From DATMBF01 sp035559595 (lineage in GTDB: Bacteria > Bacteroidota > Ignavibacteria > UBA10030): DNA of 45,022 bases. The stretch covers positions 1 through 45,022 of the forward strand of contig DATMBF010000003.1 of NCBI GenBank assembly GCA_035559595.1, in the 5' to 3' direction. This document shows positions 32,997-42,785 of this stretch, one piece after another; the stretch's first letter is position 1, and every line of letters begins with the position of its first letter. The notes under the pieces were generated by a model. That model had not been told where the DNA came from and made no database searches. It was given only the letters and a program-made list of their open reading frames with translations. Both the position numbers and the translations under genes were made by a program.

Positions 32997-35900
32997 TTAT
33001 CGCACTTTTGCGAGTTTCTGAATCACCTCCTCATTCTTCTCTCCGAGACGCATAACAAGTTTGTAAAAATAGACGCCATTTGCAAGCTCATCCCCTTCTG
33101 CATCGCGACCGTTCCATCGAACCTGATTGAAGCCGAACCTCAAGCTCGATTGGGGCAACGTTATCTGATGAATGAGTCTCCCTGATACGGAATAGATCTT
33201 AATCAGCAGTTCTTCGGGCAACGTTGAGCCGACAATGTTAAACGTGAAATCGGTTTCACGAGAGAATGGGTTCGGGATATTCACGACGTTGAGCAGTCGC
33301 GATTCCGTCTCAACGCGAAAACGAATCTCTTGTGCCGCCGTATCCGCCAGATTGCCTGTGGCATCCTGAACCTGAATCGAAAGCCGATGTTCTCCTTTCG
33401 CAAGCCGCGGCCGATACACCACCAAAGCCTTCTCGGGTCCCGACCGGCTTTCAAAAAGACTATCGGGAGACGATCCCAGCGCAATGCGGCGATCGTTCAG
33501 TCGGAGGGTGACGGAGTTCGGACTGGTAATGGGAAGTGGGCTATTATCATACAGAACTACACGGATTTCGGGATTTGTCGAGACGTAGTCTCCGCTGATG
33601 ATCCGAACGCCGTTGAAGGTGACATCGATCGATGGCCGTGCCGTATCCCTGAGCACCGTTGCACTCATCGAAACAACGTTGTTGGTCTTAATCTGCTCGA
33701 CAATCCGATTGTCAGGATCGATTTGGATGACAAAGGTTTGCCGACCTGATCGACCTACGGTAGAATAATCCGCACCGACCGTCACCGAGCTTCCCGCCGG
33801 CAACATTGGAATGAGGACCTGAGAAAAAGGGACCAGCTGGTTATTCACCAACGAATTCACCACAACCTTCACGCTATCTGCCTGAATACTGCCGATATTG
33901 TGCACTCCAATCTGGAGACGGAGCGGCTCCCCTTCGAGAACAGAGTCCGACACCACGCGCATGGTCTGATAATTTGCCACAAGCTCGGCGGGTGGAGTGA
34001 AATCCAGGCGCCAGCTGGACAACTCAGGCGAGAGTCCTGCGGAGTCGCTTCGCAACACCGCCTCAAGTTGAACCCACTGAACACTCCTCGTCAGTAACCT
34101 CAGCACAGAATCTCGTGAGATCGTGACACCGCGAATTGTGTCTCGAGAGCCATCAGTGAAGATTCGAATCAGATTCAGATCCACGTGCGTGGCCAATTGA
34201 GTGTCGACGACCATGGCAAAATCATTCCATCCGGAGGCAGGACCAATCGGCGGCGTAAGCATCCTCCCTTCGATGCTTTTCGCATGAAGAGTATCTCGCA
34301 CGGTTACGGGGACGCTCGGCGAACCGACAGCCTCCGGGACGGAGCCTATTGTTGCTCCCTTCGTTCCGCTTATCGCCCATGATGTCCGATAGACAACCGA
34401 TCTAATCATCGAGCTTCCAACGGACTCCATTGCCCGATTCACTCTCTCCGTCTTATTAATTCCTCCCTCATCGGAAATACCGATCGCCACTTTCCTACCG
34501 GGTGTAATCGATTCAAGAAACTGAATCAACGGCTCTGCGCGCATGGTATCAGCGGCGCCTGTGGGACCATGGAGGTCAAAAACTGCAAACGATTCAAGCC
34601 GGCCGGAGTACTGATTGACAACAGCTACGTTATATCCACGGCCCGAAAGTCCCTGCGACACATTCACTCCATCTACTCTTACAATTGCTTCAGCCCCTCC
34701 CGGAACCTCAAAACCGGCTGAGTACACCTCCAGGGGAATGACTTTCGATTGCAACCGAACCTGGTTGGCGACGGCTAATTGATTGAGCGAGTTCCTAGTA
34801 AACAGCGGAGCGCGATCCTGAAGCCACCTGGTGTTCAAGGTATTCCTTGTGATAAAGAAGCTGGAGCTCCATCCAGTAGAATCGCCGCGATCAACCAAGC
34901 GAGCTCGCCAGTAATAGAGCTTGTTATTCTGCAAAACAGCTGGCAGGACATTTCGTTGAGTCGTTACCGTACCAAGGGACACGTCTGTGTAACGAATCGG
35001 ATTAGTGAACGATTCTGATGTATCTATTTCAAACATGGCTTTCCAAGTTGCGGTAGCCGGAATGTTTGGATTATGAATGACTAACCTCACGCTGTCCGGA
35101 TGAACGGCAGCAGAGGAAAACGGCGCTAAGGTCTGAAGTTGACCTGAGGTAACAAAGAACGTCACCTCTGCAAAGTTATTCGCTTCTGAGGCCTCCTCAA
35201 TTCTGTTTTCGGCGTCTATTGTTATTTGCAGTGTGTGAGACCCGCCTCTGATAAACGTCGGTTCGGAAATCGAAATCGTATCGGCAAGAGCAAATGCTTT
35301 ACGTTTCAGCACAGGAAGAACCGACACTGTTTCCTCGTGGAAATGCGTTATCCGAACATCGAGCGAATCGTTTGCCAACAGTCCAACATTTGCTATCGGA
35401 ATGCGAATATTCACTTCGCGGTCGGCTTCGCTCGGTTGAGGAGGGTCAACACTTACGGTATTCGTTGAGACGGCAAAATCAGGCCTCTTCCCCACCGCAA
35501 GGACTGTAGCCGGATCTCCCAAAAGGGTCATCTGCTGCAATGCCTGTTGGCTAATAATGCCGGGCGCTCCCAATCCACGCAGGTACACTTTCGCTCCAAG
35601 GAGCAGTGTGCCGACTTCTCGTACTGTGTCTGCAGACATTTGATTGAAAAGGCGAGTGGCTATTGTCCGCAGGGGTGATTCATAACCGAATCCACTGCTC
35701 CCCATGTACGCGACGGCTCCCCCATCTGAAGCAAAGAGGAGTTTTTCGGCAAATGACTCAATCGCCGGCTCGGCAAATCGAACTGTACTGCAACTGATAT
35801 CGGTAACAAGATGCCGCTTGCCTTCCTTATTGATCAATTGATCCGCACGTGTCAGTCCATTCCCCCAAAAATCCGTCCCCGCATGTCCGTAGAAATTGAT

Positions 35901-38363
35901 CCACACTGCTCCGTCATTAAGAATTCGCTTCACTTCCTCCGTCTGTTCGAAATCAACAACCGGGGAGGTTTTGTACATACGCACGGGTTGACCGGCAACC
36001 GGGGACGGGATTATCGACTGACTTATGAGCGTCTCCGAAAAACCGCTGAATCGCAATGTCTCTACTGAATCGAAGCCATAGGCCATAAACAGAAACCTTT
36101 TGTTCCAAGGACTGAGCGGATCGGCCTCATACCGGATGATCATATCGACAAACGATGCTGCTTGGGGTGCACTTGCTGCGGGGATCCTCCCAACTTTCTT
36201 TTCCGGAAGGAAAGGGTCATTCACTGCCGAGACCAACCATGCATCGGAAACGGGATTGCCTAACGATGGAACAAGATTTCTCCTTCCGGTTTGCAGTCGA
36301 TTCTTGTAGTCCCAGTTTGCGTCACCAAAAAGCACTACAGTAGCCGGCTTTGGTGGATTCCAGAGTGTGTCAACTGCCAACAGGAATCGCCGCAACGCAA
36401 ACGGGTCGAACATTCCGAAGTTGAATTCGTCGTAGATGTCTTCTACGGAGACGACCTTTACCCTTCCGATCCCTTTTTGCCCACGATAGGTCGCCAGTCT
36501 ACCGGCCTCGGTCATCAGCTCCATGGCTGTTATCACGAGATAATCAGCACCAGATGTTTGGTTTCTCAGATTAGCAAAGGACTTTCGAGAAAGCCGTTCA
36601 GGCAACCGTTTCTTCGATTCAGCGACCAAGAGATATTGTTTTCCAGATCGTAGTGTGTCGGTAAAGGACAATGAAAAAGGAGCCGAGCTACCGGTTAAGG
36701 TCCCAACAAATACTTTGTCAATACCACTCGACTCGTCTATCCGATAAGCGGAAATACCTGAAGTACTGAATCCCTCGACCTGAAACAGCGCAACCTGTCC
36801 CGCATTTCCCTGCGGGGAGGTAATCAGCAATGTGTCGTTGACTGCGCGTAGAGTTTTCAGGGCAACAACCTCGATCCAATCGACAAACACTTCATTGATC
36901 GACGCCGACGTCGGATTCGAGCGAACAGCAATGGAGTTCGAACCTTCGACAAAGAGCGTGGACGATGCAGTTAAGGAGAACACCGTGTCGCGCGAATCAA
37001 GAAACTGAATGTTTCCGATCATTGTACCGTTGACAAGAAGGTCGATGCTATGGGTTCCTTGCGGACTGTTCCTCACCGGACTGTGCAATCGCCCCTTGAT
37101 GAGATAGTTCGGATTCCCTGTCTTATAGAAGTTCTGAGAAACGAAGGACATCGCAGCCGTCTGATTCGCCAGCAGCTTTTTCCAGTACCACCCTTCGCCC
37201 GGAACTTTGTCAGATTGATTGTTGGCGGGTAGTCCTCCGTTTCCAAAGAAATAGAAAGAGTCCTTTTCCATTCTGTATGCGGCCTCGAAGTAAGCAACAA
37301 CGACATCAGGCGATGCGGCAACAACGGAATCGACAGCCGGCCTTTTCAAACCATTGCCCGAAAAGGTCAGCCAATAGATGCTCGTGTCAGAGAATTCATT
37401 TGTTGTGTTCACACTGTCGTAAAGACGCGAGCCGTAGAATTCGAGGTAATCTCCCGGATCGAACGAGCCATCACTTGAACCAGAGATTCGAAACAGAATC
37501 GATTTCCCTTTATACCAGAGGTCGGCATTACGGGGATCGGGATTTGACGGCAAACAATTAAGGGCTGCAAGGCGCTCATAAGTGAGCTTATAGATTCCGT
37601 CGTCTGCAAGTGCGATTCTGACATACTCTGCCGACGGATTGAACCACAAGGCGGTGGAGTCCTGCCTTACTGCACTCTCAGCGCTGAACTGCGGCATCGA
37701 CCGCCAGGTTCTCGATTGATCATAGTTCACAATAGCCGACCTATAGATCGACTCGAATGATTCATCGTGAATTGCAGAGCCATATGTTTGGACGTCGTCG
37801 AACGTTATGCGAATCTTGATGAATGTGTATCTCCGGAGAACCTTTCGCTCCGGATCATACTCGTACGGTCGAAATTCGACCGAAGCAACTCTCTGATATC
37901 GCCACCACTGCGGCGAGCCGAGCGTGACCAGACGTTGCTTTTCTTCCGTCAGACGAGGAGGGATACTCCAATCGAACACTTTCTTGAAAGGTTGCTCAGG
38001 ATCTTCTGTAATCACAAGCGCAGGATTCGGAGCAATGCGAATATCCCTCATCTCTTCAACCTGTTGTTCCAGAATAGAGACTCTCGCTGTTCCTGTCGAC
38101 GGCAGTGCAATCATAAATGATTCGGAAGGAAGACTAACCTGTCCCGGCTCGAAACCACTTTGCATTTCGACTTGCGGAAAGTAGGTATAGAGTCGACCTT
38201 CATTCGACAATCGCTCGGTATGAGCAACGCCGGGTCTGTAGAGGAGGATCAACTCGTTGTGTGTGGAAGAGAGGGGAACGAGTGTTCCTTGCGCACGGAG
38301 GGAAAAAGGAAGCGCTATAACGAGAAGCGTAAAGAACGCGGGAGAATATGCTCTGCAAATCAT
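32997..38363 (-). CDS. PorU-like C25 (gingipain-type) peptidase with type IX secretion C-terminal domain
   Basis: Very large secreted protein of 1788 residues. A signal peptide (cleavage LRA|Q near 25) is followed by a PorU-type N-terminal region and a DDGIYKLTYERL segment. The C25 peptidase domain lies at about 604-950, with catalytic His827 in NFYGHAGTDFWG and Cys858 in TDISCSTVRF, then GGAVAYMGSSG. CARDB-like adhesion domains lie at about 960-1070 and 1460-1570. Between them, about 1225-1345, is a stretch resembling ILEI/FAM3 domains. An Ig-like domain and a FlgD/T9SS-type C-terminal domain (NIPNPFSRETDF...NGVYFYKL, from about 1691) close it. PorU is the sortase that cuts the C-terminal signal of type IX cargo and joins it to anionic LPS. 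P. gingivalis PorU has about 1158 residues, so this one is much longer. It is co-directional with glycosyltransferase genes upstream. Confidence 0.85.
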   Translation of the reverse strand: MICRAYSPAFFTLLVIALPFSLRAQGTLVPLSSTHNELILLYRPGVAHTERLSNEGRLYTYFPQVEMQSGFEPGQVSLPSESFMIALPSTGTARVSILEQQVEEMRDIRIAPNPALVITEDPEQPFKKVFDWSIPPRLTEEKQRLVTLGSPQWWRYQRVASVEFRPYEYDPERKVLRRYTFIKIRITFDDVQTYGSAIHDESFESIYRSAIVNYDQSRTWRSMPQFSAESAVRQDSTALWFNPSAEYVRIALADDGIYKLTYERLAALNCLPSNPDPRNADLWYKGKSILFRISGSSDGSFDPGDYLEFYGSRLYDSVNTTNEFSDTSIYWLTFSGNGLKRPAVDSVVAASPDVVVAYFEAAYRMEKDSFYFFGNGGLPANNQSDKVPGEGWYWKKLLANQTAAMSFVSQNFYKTGNPNYLIKGRLHSPVRNSPQGTHSIDLLVNGTMIGNIQFLDSRDTVFSLTASSTLFVEGSNSIAVRSNPTSASINEVFVDWIEVVALKTLRAVNDTLLITSPQGNAGQVALFQVEGFSTSGISAYRIDESSGIDKVFVGTLTGSSAPFSLSFTDTLRSGKQYLLVAESKKRLPERLSRKSFANLRNQTSGADYLVITAMELMTEAGRLATYRGQKGIGRVKVVSVEDIYDEFNFGMFDPFALRRFLLAVDTLWNPPKPATVVLFGDANWDYKNRLQTGRRNLVPSLGNPVSDAWLVSAVNDPFLPEKKVGRIPAASAPQAASFVDMIIRYEADPLSPWNKRFLFMAYGFDSVETLRFSGFSETLISQSIIPSPVAGQPVRMYKTSPVVDFEQTEEVKRILNDGAVWINFYGHAGTDFWGNGLTRADQLINKEGKRHLVTDISCSTVRFAEPAIESFAEKLLFASDGGAVAYMGSSGFGYESPLRTIATRLFNQMSADTVREVGTLLLGAKVYLRGLGAPGIISQQALQQMTLLGDPATVLAVGKRPDFAVSTNTVSVDPPQPSEADREVNIRIPIANVGLLANDSLDVRITHFHEETVSVLPVLKRKAFALADTISISEPTFIRGGSHTLQITIDAENRIEEASEANNFAEVTFFVTSGQLQTLAPFSSAAVHPDSVRLVIHNPNIPATATWKAMFEIDTSESFTNPIRYTDVSLGTVTTQRNVLPAVLQNNKLYYWRARLVDRGDSTGWSSSFFITRNTLNTRWLQDRAPLFTRNSLNQLAVANQVRLQSKVIPLEVYSAGFEVPGGAEAIVRVDGVNVSQGLSGRGYNVAVVNQYSGRLESFAVFDLHGPTGAADTMRAEPLIQFLESITPGRKVAIGISDEGGINKTERVNRAMESVGSSMIRSVVYRTSWAISGTKGATIGSVPEAVGSPSVPVTVRDTLHAKSIEGRMLTPPIGPASGWNDFAMVVDTQLATHVDLNLIRIFTDGSRDTIRGVTISRDSVLRLLTRSVQWVQLEAVLRSDSAGLSPELSSWRLDFTPPAELVANYQTMRVVSDSVLEGEPLRLQIGVHNIGSIQADSVKVVVNSLVNNQLVPFSQVLIPMLPAGSSVTVGADYSTVGRSGRQTFVIQIDPDNRIVEQIKTNNVVSMSATVLRDTARPSIDVTFNGVRIISGDYVSTNPEIRVVLYDNSPLPITSPNSVTLRLNDRRIALGSSPDSLFESRSGPEKALVVYRPRLAKGEHRLSIQVQDATGNLADTAAQEIRFRVETESRLLNVVNIPNPFSRETDFTFNIVGSTLPEELLIKIYSVSGRLIHQITLPQSSLRFGFNQVRWNGRDAEGDELANGVYFYKLVMRLGEKNEEVIQKLAKVR

Positions 38364-38392
38364 CACAGGTGCGCGCTCGCTAAGTAGTTGAT

Positions 38393-40204
38393 TTACCGCA
38401 GAGATCTGTAATAAGTACGAAAGCCATCGAAAACACCTGAAAACATGAACAAGGCATCCTTTAATGAGAGCTCAAACTTCATCGATTGTTTTATCGAGCG
38501 GAGGAAACAGAAGGGAATGACGAAGAACAGGCAGAAGCGATGTCGGTTTTTGAGAAAGTAATAGATTTCGTTATGGTGAAAGTCTCGATAATACTGCGCG
38601 GGATTTCGCCGCCGAGAATCTGCATTTCCCCCCCATTGGGGAAAATGTTCGGCAGTGGATCGGTTCGTGAAAAGCAGTTTATAGCCAAGGCCAGAAATTC
38701 GCGAAGAGATATCCGGTTCCTCAAATACGGAAGTTCCTCGGAATAACGAGTCGAAGTATCCAATCTCCTGAAGAATGGTCCGTTTAATGGACATATTTCC
38801 CCCCACCAACGTTCCCACAAACTGCTCTGTATCTGCAGAGAATCTGTCGATCACTTTCCCATAGAAAAGAACTTTACATATTGTTTTGTTCGGCTGCGAA
38901 GCCACCTCACGATCTAAAGTACGGCATGAGACTCCCCCGATGGACGGGTCACGATGTTTCTCGACGTGGGTAGCGATGAGATCCGGGCTGAGAACAATGT
39001 CATCATCACAAAACATGACGATCTCCCCTTTTGCCCGGGAGATGCCGCGGTTCTTTGCAAGCGATCGATTCCTTGCTTTCTGTCGCAAAATGGTCAGATT
39101 CGGAACGCCCGGTGCTGAGCCGGCAGAAGAGTTCACACTTTGATCTACCACAATAACCTCAATGTTCCGATACGTCTGCTGTTTCAAAGATTCCAGACAC
39201 CGATCAAGCTGCTGAGGGCGATCATACGTTGGAATAATAACAGAAACGAGTGGGTCACCCTTGCTGGACCCAGTCGTCATAGCGCGATTCTTCTTGAGGG
39301 ATTCAAGGATCGCAATGGTTCGGGCAATTGAAAACTCGAGTTTTCCCGCCATTTTCTTGCCAAGCGCACTGTGCAACAGATTCAGCATCATGAGTTTAGA
39401 CGAAGCAACAATTCGGATACACCGACGCAACCAGATCCCCCGTCTTTGAGCATGGCGATGGTAGAAACGGACCATGTTTTTGTAGAATTCGGCGGCGCGT
39501 CTAATGGGGACCTTGCCAAAGCTGGCTCCCCCTCCATGAACCACCGAAACAGACGGCACATGGAGCAAACGAAATCCCGCCTTCGTCATGCGGAGCGACA
39601 GATCTGCGTCTTCGAAAAAAAAGGAAAATCCTTCGTCAAGATAACCAACCTCCTCAACAGAGGATCTCCGCATCAGGAAGAAGCAGCCTTCGATATCTGT
39701 GACTTGAAAAGCCGGACCGTTTCTCCGAAGCCGCTGATGAATCGTGCGAAGAGTGCCTCGCAGGGCAGACGGAACCAATTCCAAAGCGATTCCTCGGCTA
39801 ACACTCGTTCGAGAGAATCTCGTCACGTTTTTTCCCGAGAGATCGTCTACTCTGCATGCCACCATACTAACACTCTGATCGGAGTTCATGATGTTCATGA
39901 GTTCGGCGAGAGAACCTCGAGAGACAGCAACGTCTGCATTACTGACTACAACGAAGGGGGAATGCCCTTCTCTCAATCCTTTGTTGACAGCTGCCGCATA
40001 ACCGGAGTTTGCAGGATTCTGAAGCATTCTGATACCGGCGTATCGCGATAGAGCTTCCAATGATCCATCAGCGGATCCTTGATCGACCACAACAATTCTC
40101 CCTACCGTAATTCCCTCAGCAAGCAAGGAATCAACGCATCTCAACAAATGATCCCTCGTGTTCCAATTGATGATGACAACGTCGATATCATTGGTCGCGA
40201 CCAT
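38393..40204 (-). CDS. double-domain family 2 glycosyltransferase
   Basis: Protein of 603 residues made of two GT2 (GT-A fold) domains. The first (about 5-240) begins IDVVIINWNTRDHLLRCVDS, has the metal-site segment VSNADVAVSRGS and resembles rhamnosyltransferase-type enzymes. The second (about 322-540) begins VSVIIPTYDRPQQLDRCLES and has the DxD-like FCDDDIVLSPDL. A hydrophobic segment near the C-terminus (FCLFFVIPFCFL) may attach it to the membrane. It would add two sugars to a lipid-linked glycan in the cytoplasm. It lies seven bases after the GT-C gene and 29 bases before the PorU-like gene. Donor and acceptor sugars cannot be read from the sequence. Confidence 0.88.
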   Translation of the reverse strand: MVATNDIDVVIINWNTRDHLLRCVDSLLAEGITVGRIVVVDQGSADGSLEALSRYAGIRMLQNPANSGYAAAVNKGLREGHSPFVVVSNADVAVSRGSLAELMNIMNSDQSVSMVACRVDDLSGKNVTRFSRTSVSRGIALELVPSALRGTLRTIHQRLRRNGPAFQVTDIEGCFFLMRRSSVEEVGYLDEGFSFFFEDADLSLRMTKAGFRLLHVPSVSVVHGGGASFGKVPIRRAAEFYKNMVRFYHRHAQRRGIWLRRCIRIVASSKLMMLNLLHSALGKKMAGKLEFSIARTIAILESLKKNRAMTTGSSKGDPLVSVIIPTYDRPQQLDRCLESLKQQTYRNIEVIVVDQSVNSSAGSAPGVPNLTILRQKARNRSLAKNRGISRAKGEIVMFCDDDIVLSPDLIATHVEKHRDPSIGGVSCRTLDREVASQPNKTICKVLFYGKVIDRFSADTEQFVGTLVGGNMSIKRTILQEIGYFDSLFRGTSVFEEPDISSRISGLGYKLLFTNRSTAEHFPQWGGNADSRRRNPAQYYRDFHHNEIYYFLKNRHRFCLFFVIPFCFLRSIKQSMKFELSLKDALFMFSGVFDGFRTYYRSLR

Positions 40205-40211
40205 TCACACC

Positions 40212-41942
40212 TCAGCGAATTCGCTTCATTTCCCCATCCTGGAAGATAAACACTTGCGCGTTGTGAAACAGAGCTTGATCCTTTATTCTCACTTCCCATT
40301 CTTGAGGTCTTGTTGTTCCGCCGAGGCGCCGAATCGTTGCCTCAAGCGTCTCATTACTTACCATCTGACCTTCATATAAGAAGATTGGTAATCCTTCGTG
40401 AAGGTCTTTCCCCTTCTGATCAACCATAAGATGTTCGTATGGATGACTCGTTCCCAAAGTTACTACAGAGCTATCGATACCAGTTAGATCGTACCATACC
40501 TTTTTGCCCAATGTCTCAAAGTCCGACCCAACTACGAAGATTCCAGTAGTCACATTCTCCATTCGCCCAAACGATTTGTGGACAGCATAATGCAATCGAA
40601 AAGGCAAAGCCCAAAAAATGAGGACTTGATCCACTCTCTGAGGGTATGTTAGAACAAGAATCGGGGTTTCGTGATTATCTAACCGAGACGTGATTTGCTC
40701 AACCAAGTCGGCCTCTAAAGCCGATGCTTGCTTCCACCCCTCGCTGTTCTGTTGCCAGAAGGTTGCGTGCAGAAAGACATATCCACAGAGGAGGATGCAA
40801 GCCGCGAACAATACAATTCGAATTGCCTTCCAAATCATTAGCACAACCGGAACAATAGCTAAGATTGCTATCCCAATAGGCAAATACATCAGCCGTTGAG
40901 TCTGTATGCCGGTAGCATAAAAGGGGAGCGTCGAAAGGAAGATCATGCAAGCTGCAAAGAGAATTCCCTGCATCGTTTTCCAGCTATCGAGGCGTACTAT
41001 AAGCAGTGCTAAGAAACAGACCAAGAGAATCGTGAGGAGCGTGAGATGCGGACTCTCCCCTTGAAGAAGAGCATACGCATCCATCGGACTAAACGGGGTC
41101 AGAATCAGAAAGAATGGTTTTGCCGCCAGCACCAACAAATCCCTAAGGCCCACCGTGCTCCAATCGAGAGTAGGCTCCTTAACATCGATTACAACAAGTC
41201 GAAAACCTGCGTACACAAAAAGCAGAACAAAATACCCAATTGTTCGTTTTGCCGAGTCGTAAATGATCCTCGCTATTGGCTTACCAGAATTCCTTCCGAA
41301 GAGCTCGATGCCAACCATCATCCCACCTGCGATCAACGGTAGTGTAACAGCTGTTTCTTTCGAAGCAAGGGAACAGGCAAAGAAGCCGAGCGAGACATAT
41401 TTGTCTATGTGCTTTCCTTCAGTCAGATATCGTTCGAAGAACAACAGAGAGAGAAAGAAGAAGAATGCACAGAGGAGATCGGTTCTACCGGAAATCCATG
41501 CCACATTATGAACGTTCGCCGGATGAAAAAGAAAAGCAACTGCCAACAGAAAAGATATGATTCTTCCCCCCCACGCCGACTTCTCATCGTCCTGCAACCC
41601 GAAATGCTTAGATATCCGCAGGAGCAAGAGGAAGAGAATCCCGCCGTTCAGCCCATGGAGGATGAGATTTGTCAAATGATAACCGAAGGGATTGGTACCC
41701 GAAAACCAGAGATTCATCCAGAAACTGAGGATAACAAGCGGACGATAGAGCCCGGAATTCTCAAGCCAACCGCCAAACCAAACCACTCCGCGTTTCTGGA
41801 CATCACTCAGGATCAGATAATCGTCCCCAATAAACCCCAACGAAAGGACGTAGAGATTTGAAAAGACTGCCGTGGAAAAGACTACGGAAAGAAGAAAAGC
41901 GGTAAAAGGAACTCTTAAAGAACGTTTGATAGGAACTGACAC
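40212..41942 (-). CDS. GT-C family membrane glycosyltransferase (PMT/TMTC-like)
   Basis: Integral membrane protein of 576 residues with about ten hydrophobic helices. The N-terminal GDDYLI motif after the first helix and the LFHPANVHNVAWISGRTDLL segment are typical of GT-C enzymes of the protein O-mannosyltransferase/TMTC-like group; the acidic pair in the first outer loop is the expected catalytic site. Such enzymes use polyprenyl-phosphate sugars on the periplasmic face to modify proteins or glycans. The C-terminal ~120 residues are soluble and mixed alpha/beta. The start is GTG at 41942, nine bases after the WecG-like gene. An acceptor cannot be assigned. Confidence 0.8.
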   Translation of the reverse strand: MSVPIKRSLRVPFTAFLLSVVFSTAVFSNLYVLSLGFIGDDYLILSDVQKRGVVWFGGWLENSGLYRPLVILSFWMNLWFSGTNPFGYHLTNLILHGLNGGILFLLLLRISKHFGLQDDEKSAWGGRIISFLLAVAFLFHPANVHNVAWISGRTDLLCAFFFFLSLLFFERYLTEGKHIDKYVSLGFFACSLASKETAVTLPLIAGGMMVGIELFGRNSGKPIARIIYDSAKRTIGYFVLLFVYAGFRLVVIDVKEPTLDWSTVGLRDLLVLAAKPFFLILTPFSPMDAYALLQGESPHLTLLTILLVCFLALLIVRLDSWKTMQGILFAACMIFLSTLPFYATGIQTQRLMYLPIGIAILAIVPVVLMIWKAIRIVLFAACILLCGYVFLHATFWQQNSEGWKQASALEADLVEQITSRLDNHETPILVLTYPQRVDQVLIFWALPFRLHYAVHKSFGRMENVTTGIFVVGSDFETLGKKVWYDLTGIDSSVVTLGTSHPYEHLMVDQKGKDLHEGLPIFLYEGQMVSNETLEATIRRLGGTTRPQEWEVRIKDQALFHNAQVFIFQDGEMKRIR

Positions 41943-41951
41943 AACCAGATG

Positions 41952-42785
41952 TTATTCGGTTCCCCGGGTTCGAACATCGCCCGAGAACCTCCTTCTCAGA
42001 ACCCTTGAGAGAAAAACCGGATTCCCAATCAGATACCTTCGCCAGAGTCGCTTGGGATCATAAGCCAATCGATAGATCCATTCCAATCCCCACTTCCCTA
42101 CCCACCGTGGACAGCGCTTGCGCGTGCCCGCAAGGAACTCAAAGAATCCACCTGCCGCCCAGGCAATCTTCACATTCAACGAGGCAAAGTTCTTCTGAAT
42201 CCATTCCTCCTGCCATGGAGTGCCCATACCGACAAAGAGAATATCCGGCTTCTTTCGATTGATGTCCCGAACAATATCGATGCCGTTCGTTCTCAGAAAG
42301 AAACCATGATGGTGACCCGCAATCTTGAGCTTGGGAAATCTCGATTTCACATGGGCAACTGCCCGCTCAAGAACCTCCTTCGAAGAGCCGAGAAAGTAAA
42401 CACTGGAACCCTCGGCCTCAAGCATACCGCACAGCTCCTCGATATGATCGGCGAGCGTGATGCGCTCTTGAATCGGCCTCCCGAGAATCCAACTTCCCAA
42501 CCTCACTCCTACTCCATCGCAGTAACTCAGCATCGAGGCATTGAGATACTCTTTGAACCAGTCGAGCTCATGTGCGGTGTTGATAGAGTGGATATTCACA
42601 TACGAAATCCAGCCTCTCCCTTTCCCATTCAGCACACCCCGGATTCCCGAAAGGAACTCCATCCAACTGATGTTAGCTACTCGCACACCCAGAACATCTA
42701 CAGTCGGCACATCTATGGCAAATCCACGCGCATACTCTGCCGGTGTTGACTGCTGAATTCGTGTCGTTCGCGCTTCCTGAATCAT
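41952..42785 (-). CDS. WecG/TagA/CpsF family glycosyltransferase
   Basis: Protein of 277 residues from the ATG at 42785. It shows the family core ISYVNIHSINTAHE, the SYCDGVGVRLGSWILG segment with the catalytic Asp, VYFLGSSKEVLERAV, and VGMGTPWQEEWIQKN near the end. GT26 enzymes of this type add N-acetylmannosaminuronic acid or ManNAc to an undecaprenyl-linked sugar early in surface glycan assembly. An in-frame upstream start at 42887 lies within the gene before it and is rejected; the chosen ATG overlaps that gene's stop by four bases. The next gene downstream is the GT-C enzyme. Confidence 0.92.
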   Translation of the reverse strand: MIQEARTTRIQQSTPAEYARGFAIDVPTVDVLGVRVANISWMEFLSGIRGVLNGKGRGWISYVNIHSINTAHELDWFKEYLNASMLSYCDGVGVRLGSWILGRPIQERITLADHIEELCGMLEAEGSSVYFLGSSKEVLERAVAHVKSRFPKLKIAGHHHGFFLRTNGIDIVRDINRKKPDILFVGMGTPWQEEWIQKNFASLNVKIAWAAGGFFEFLAGTRKRCPRWVGKWGLEWIYRLAYDPKRLWRRYLIGNPVFLSRVLRRRFSGDVRTRGTE

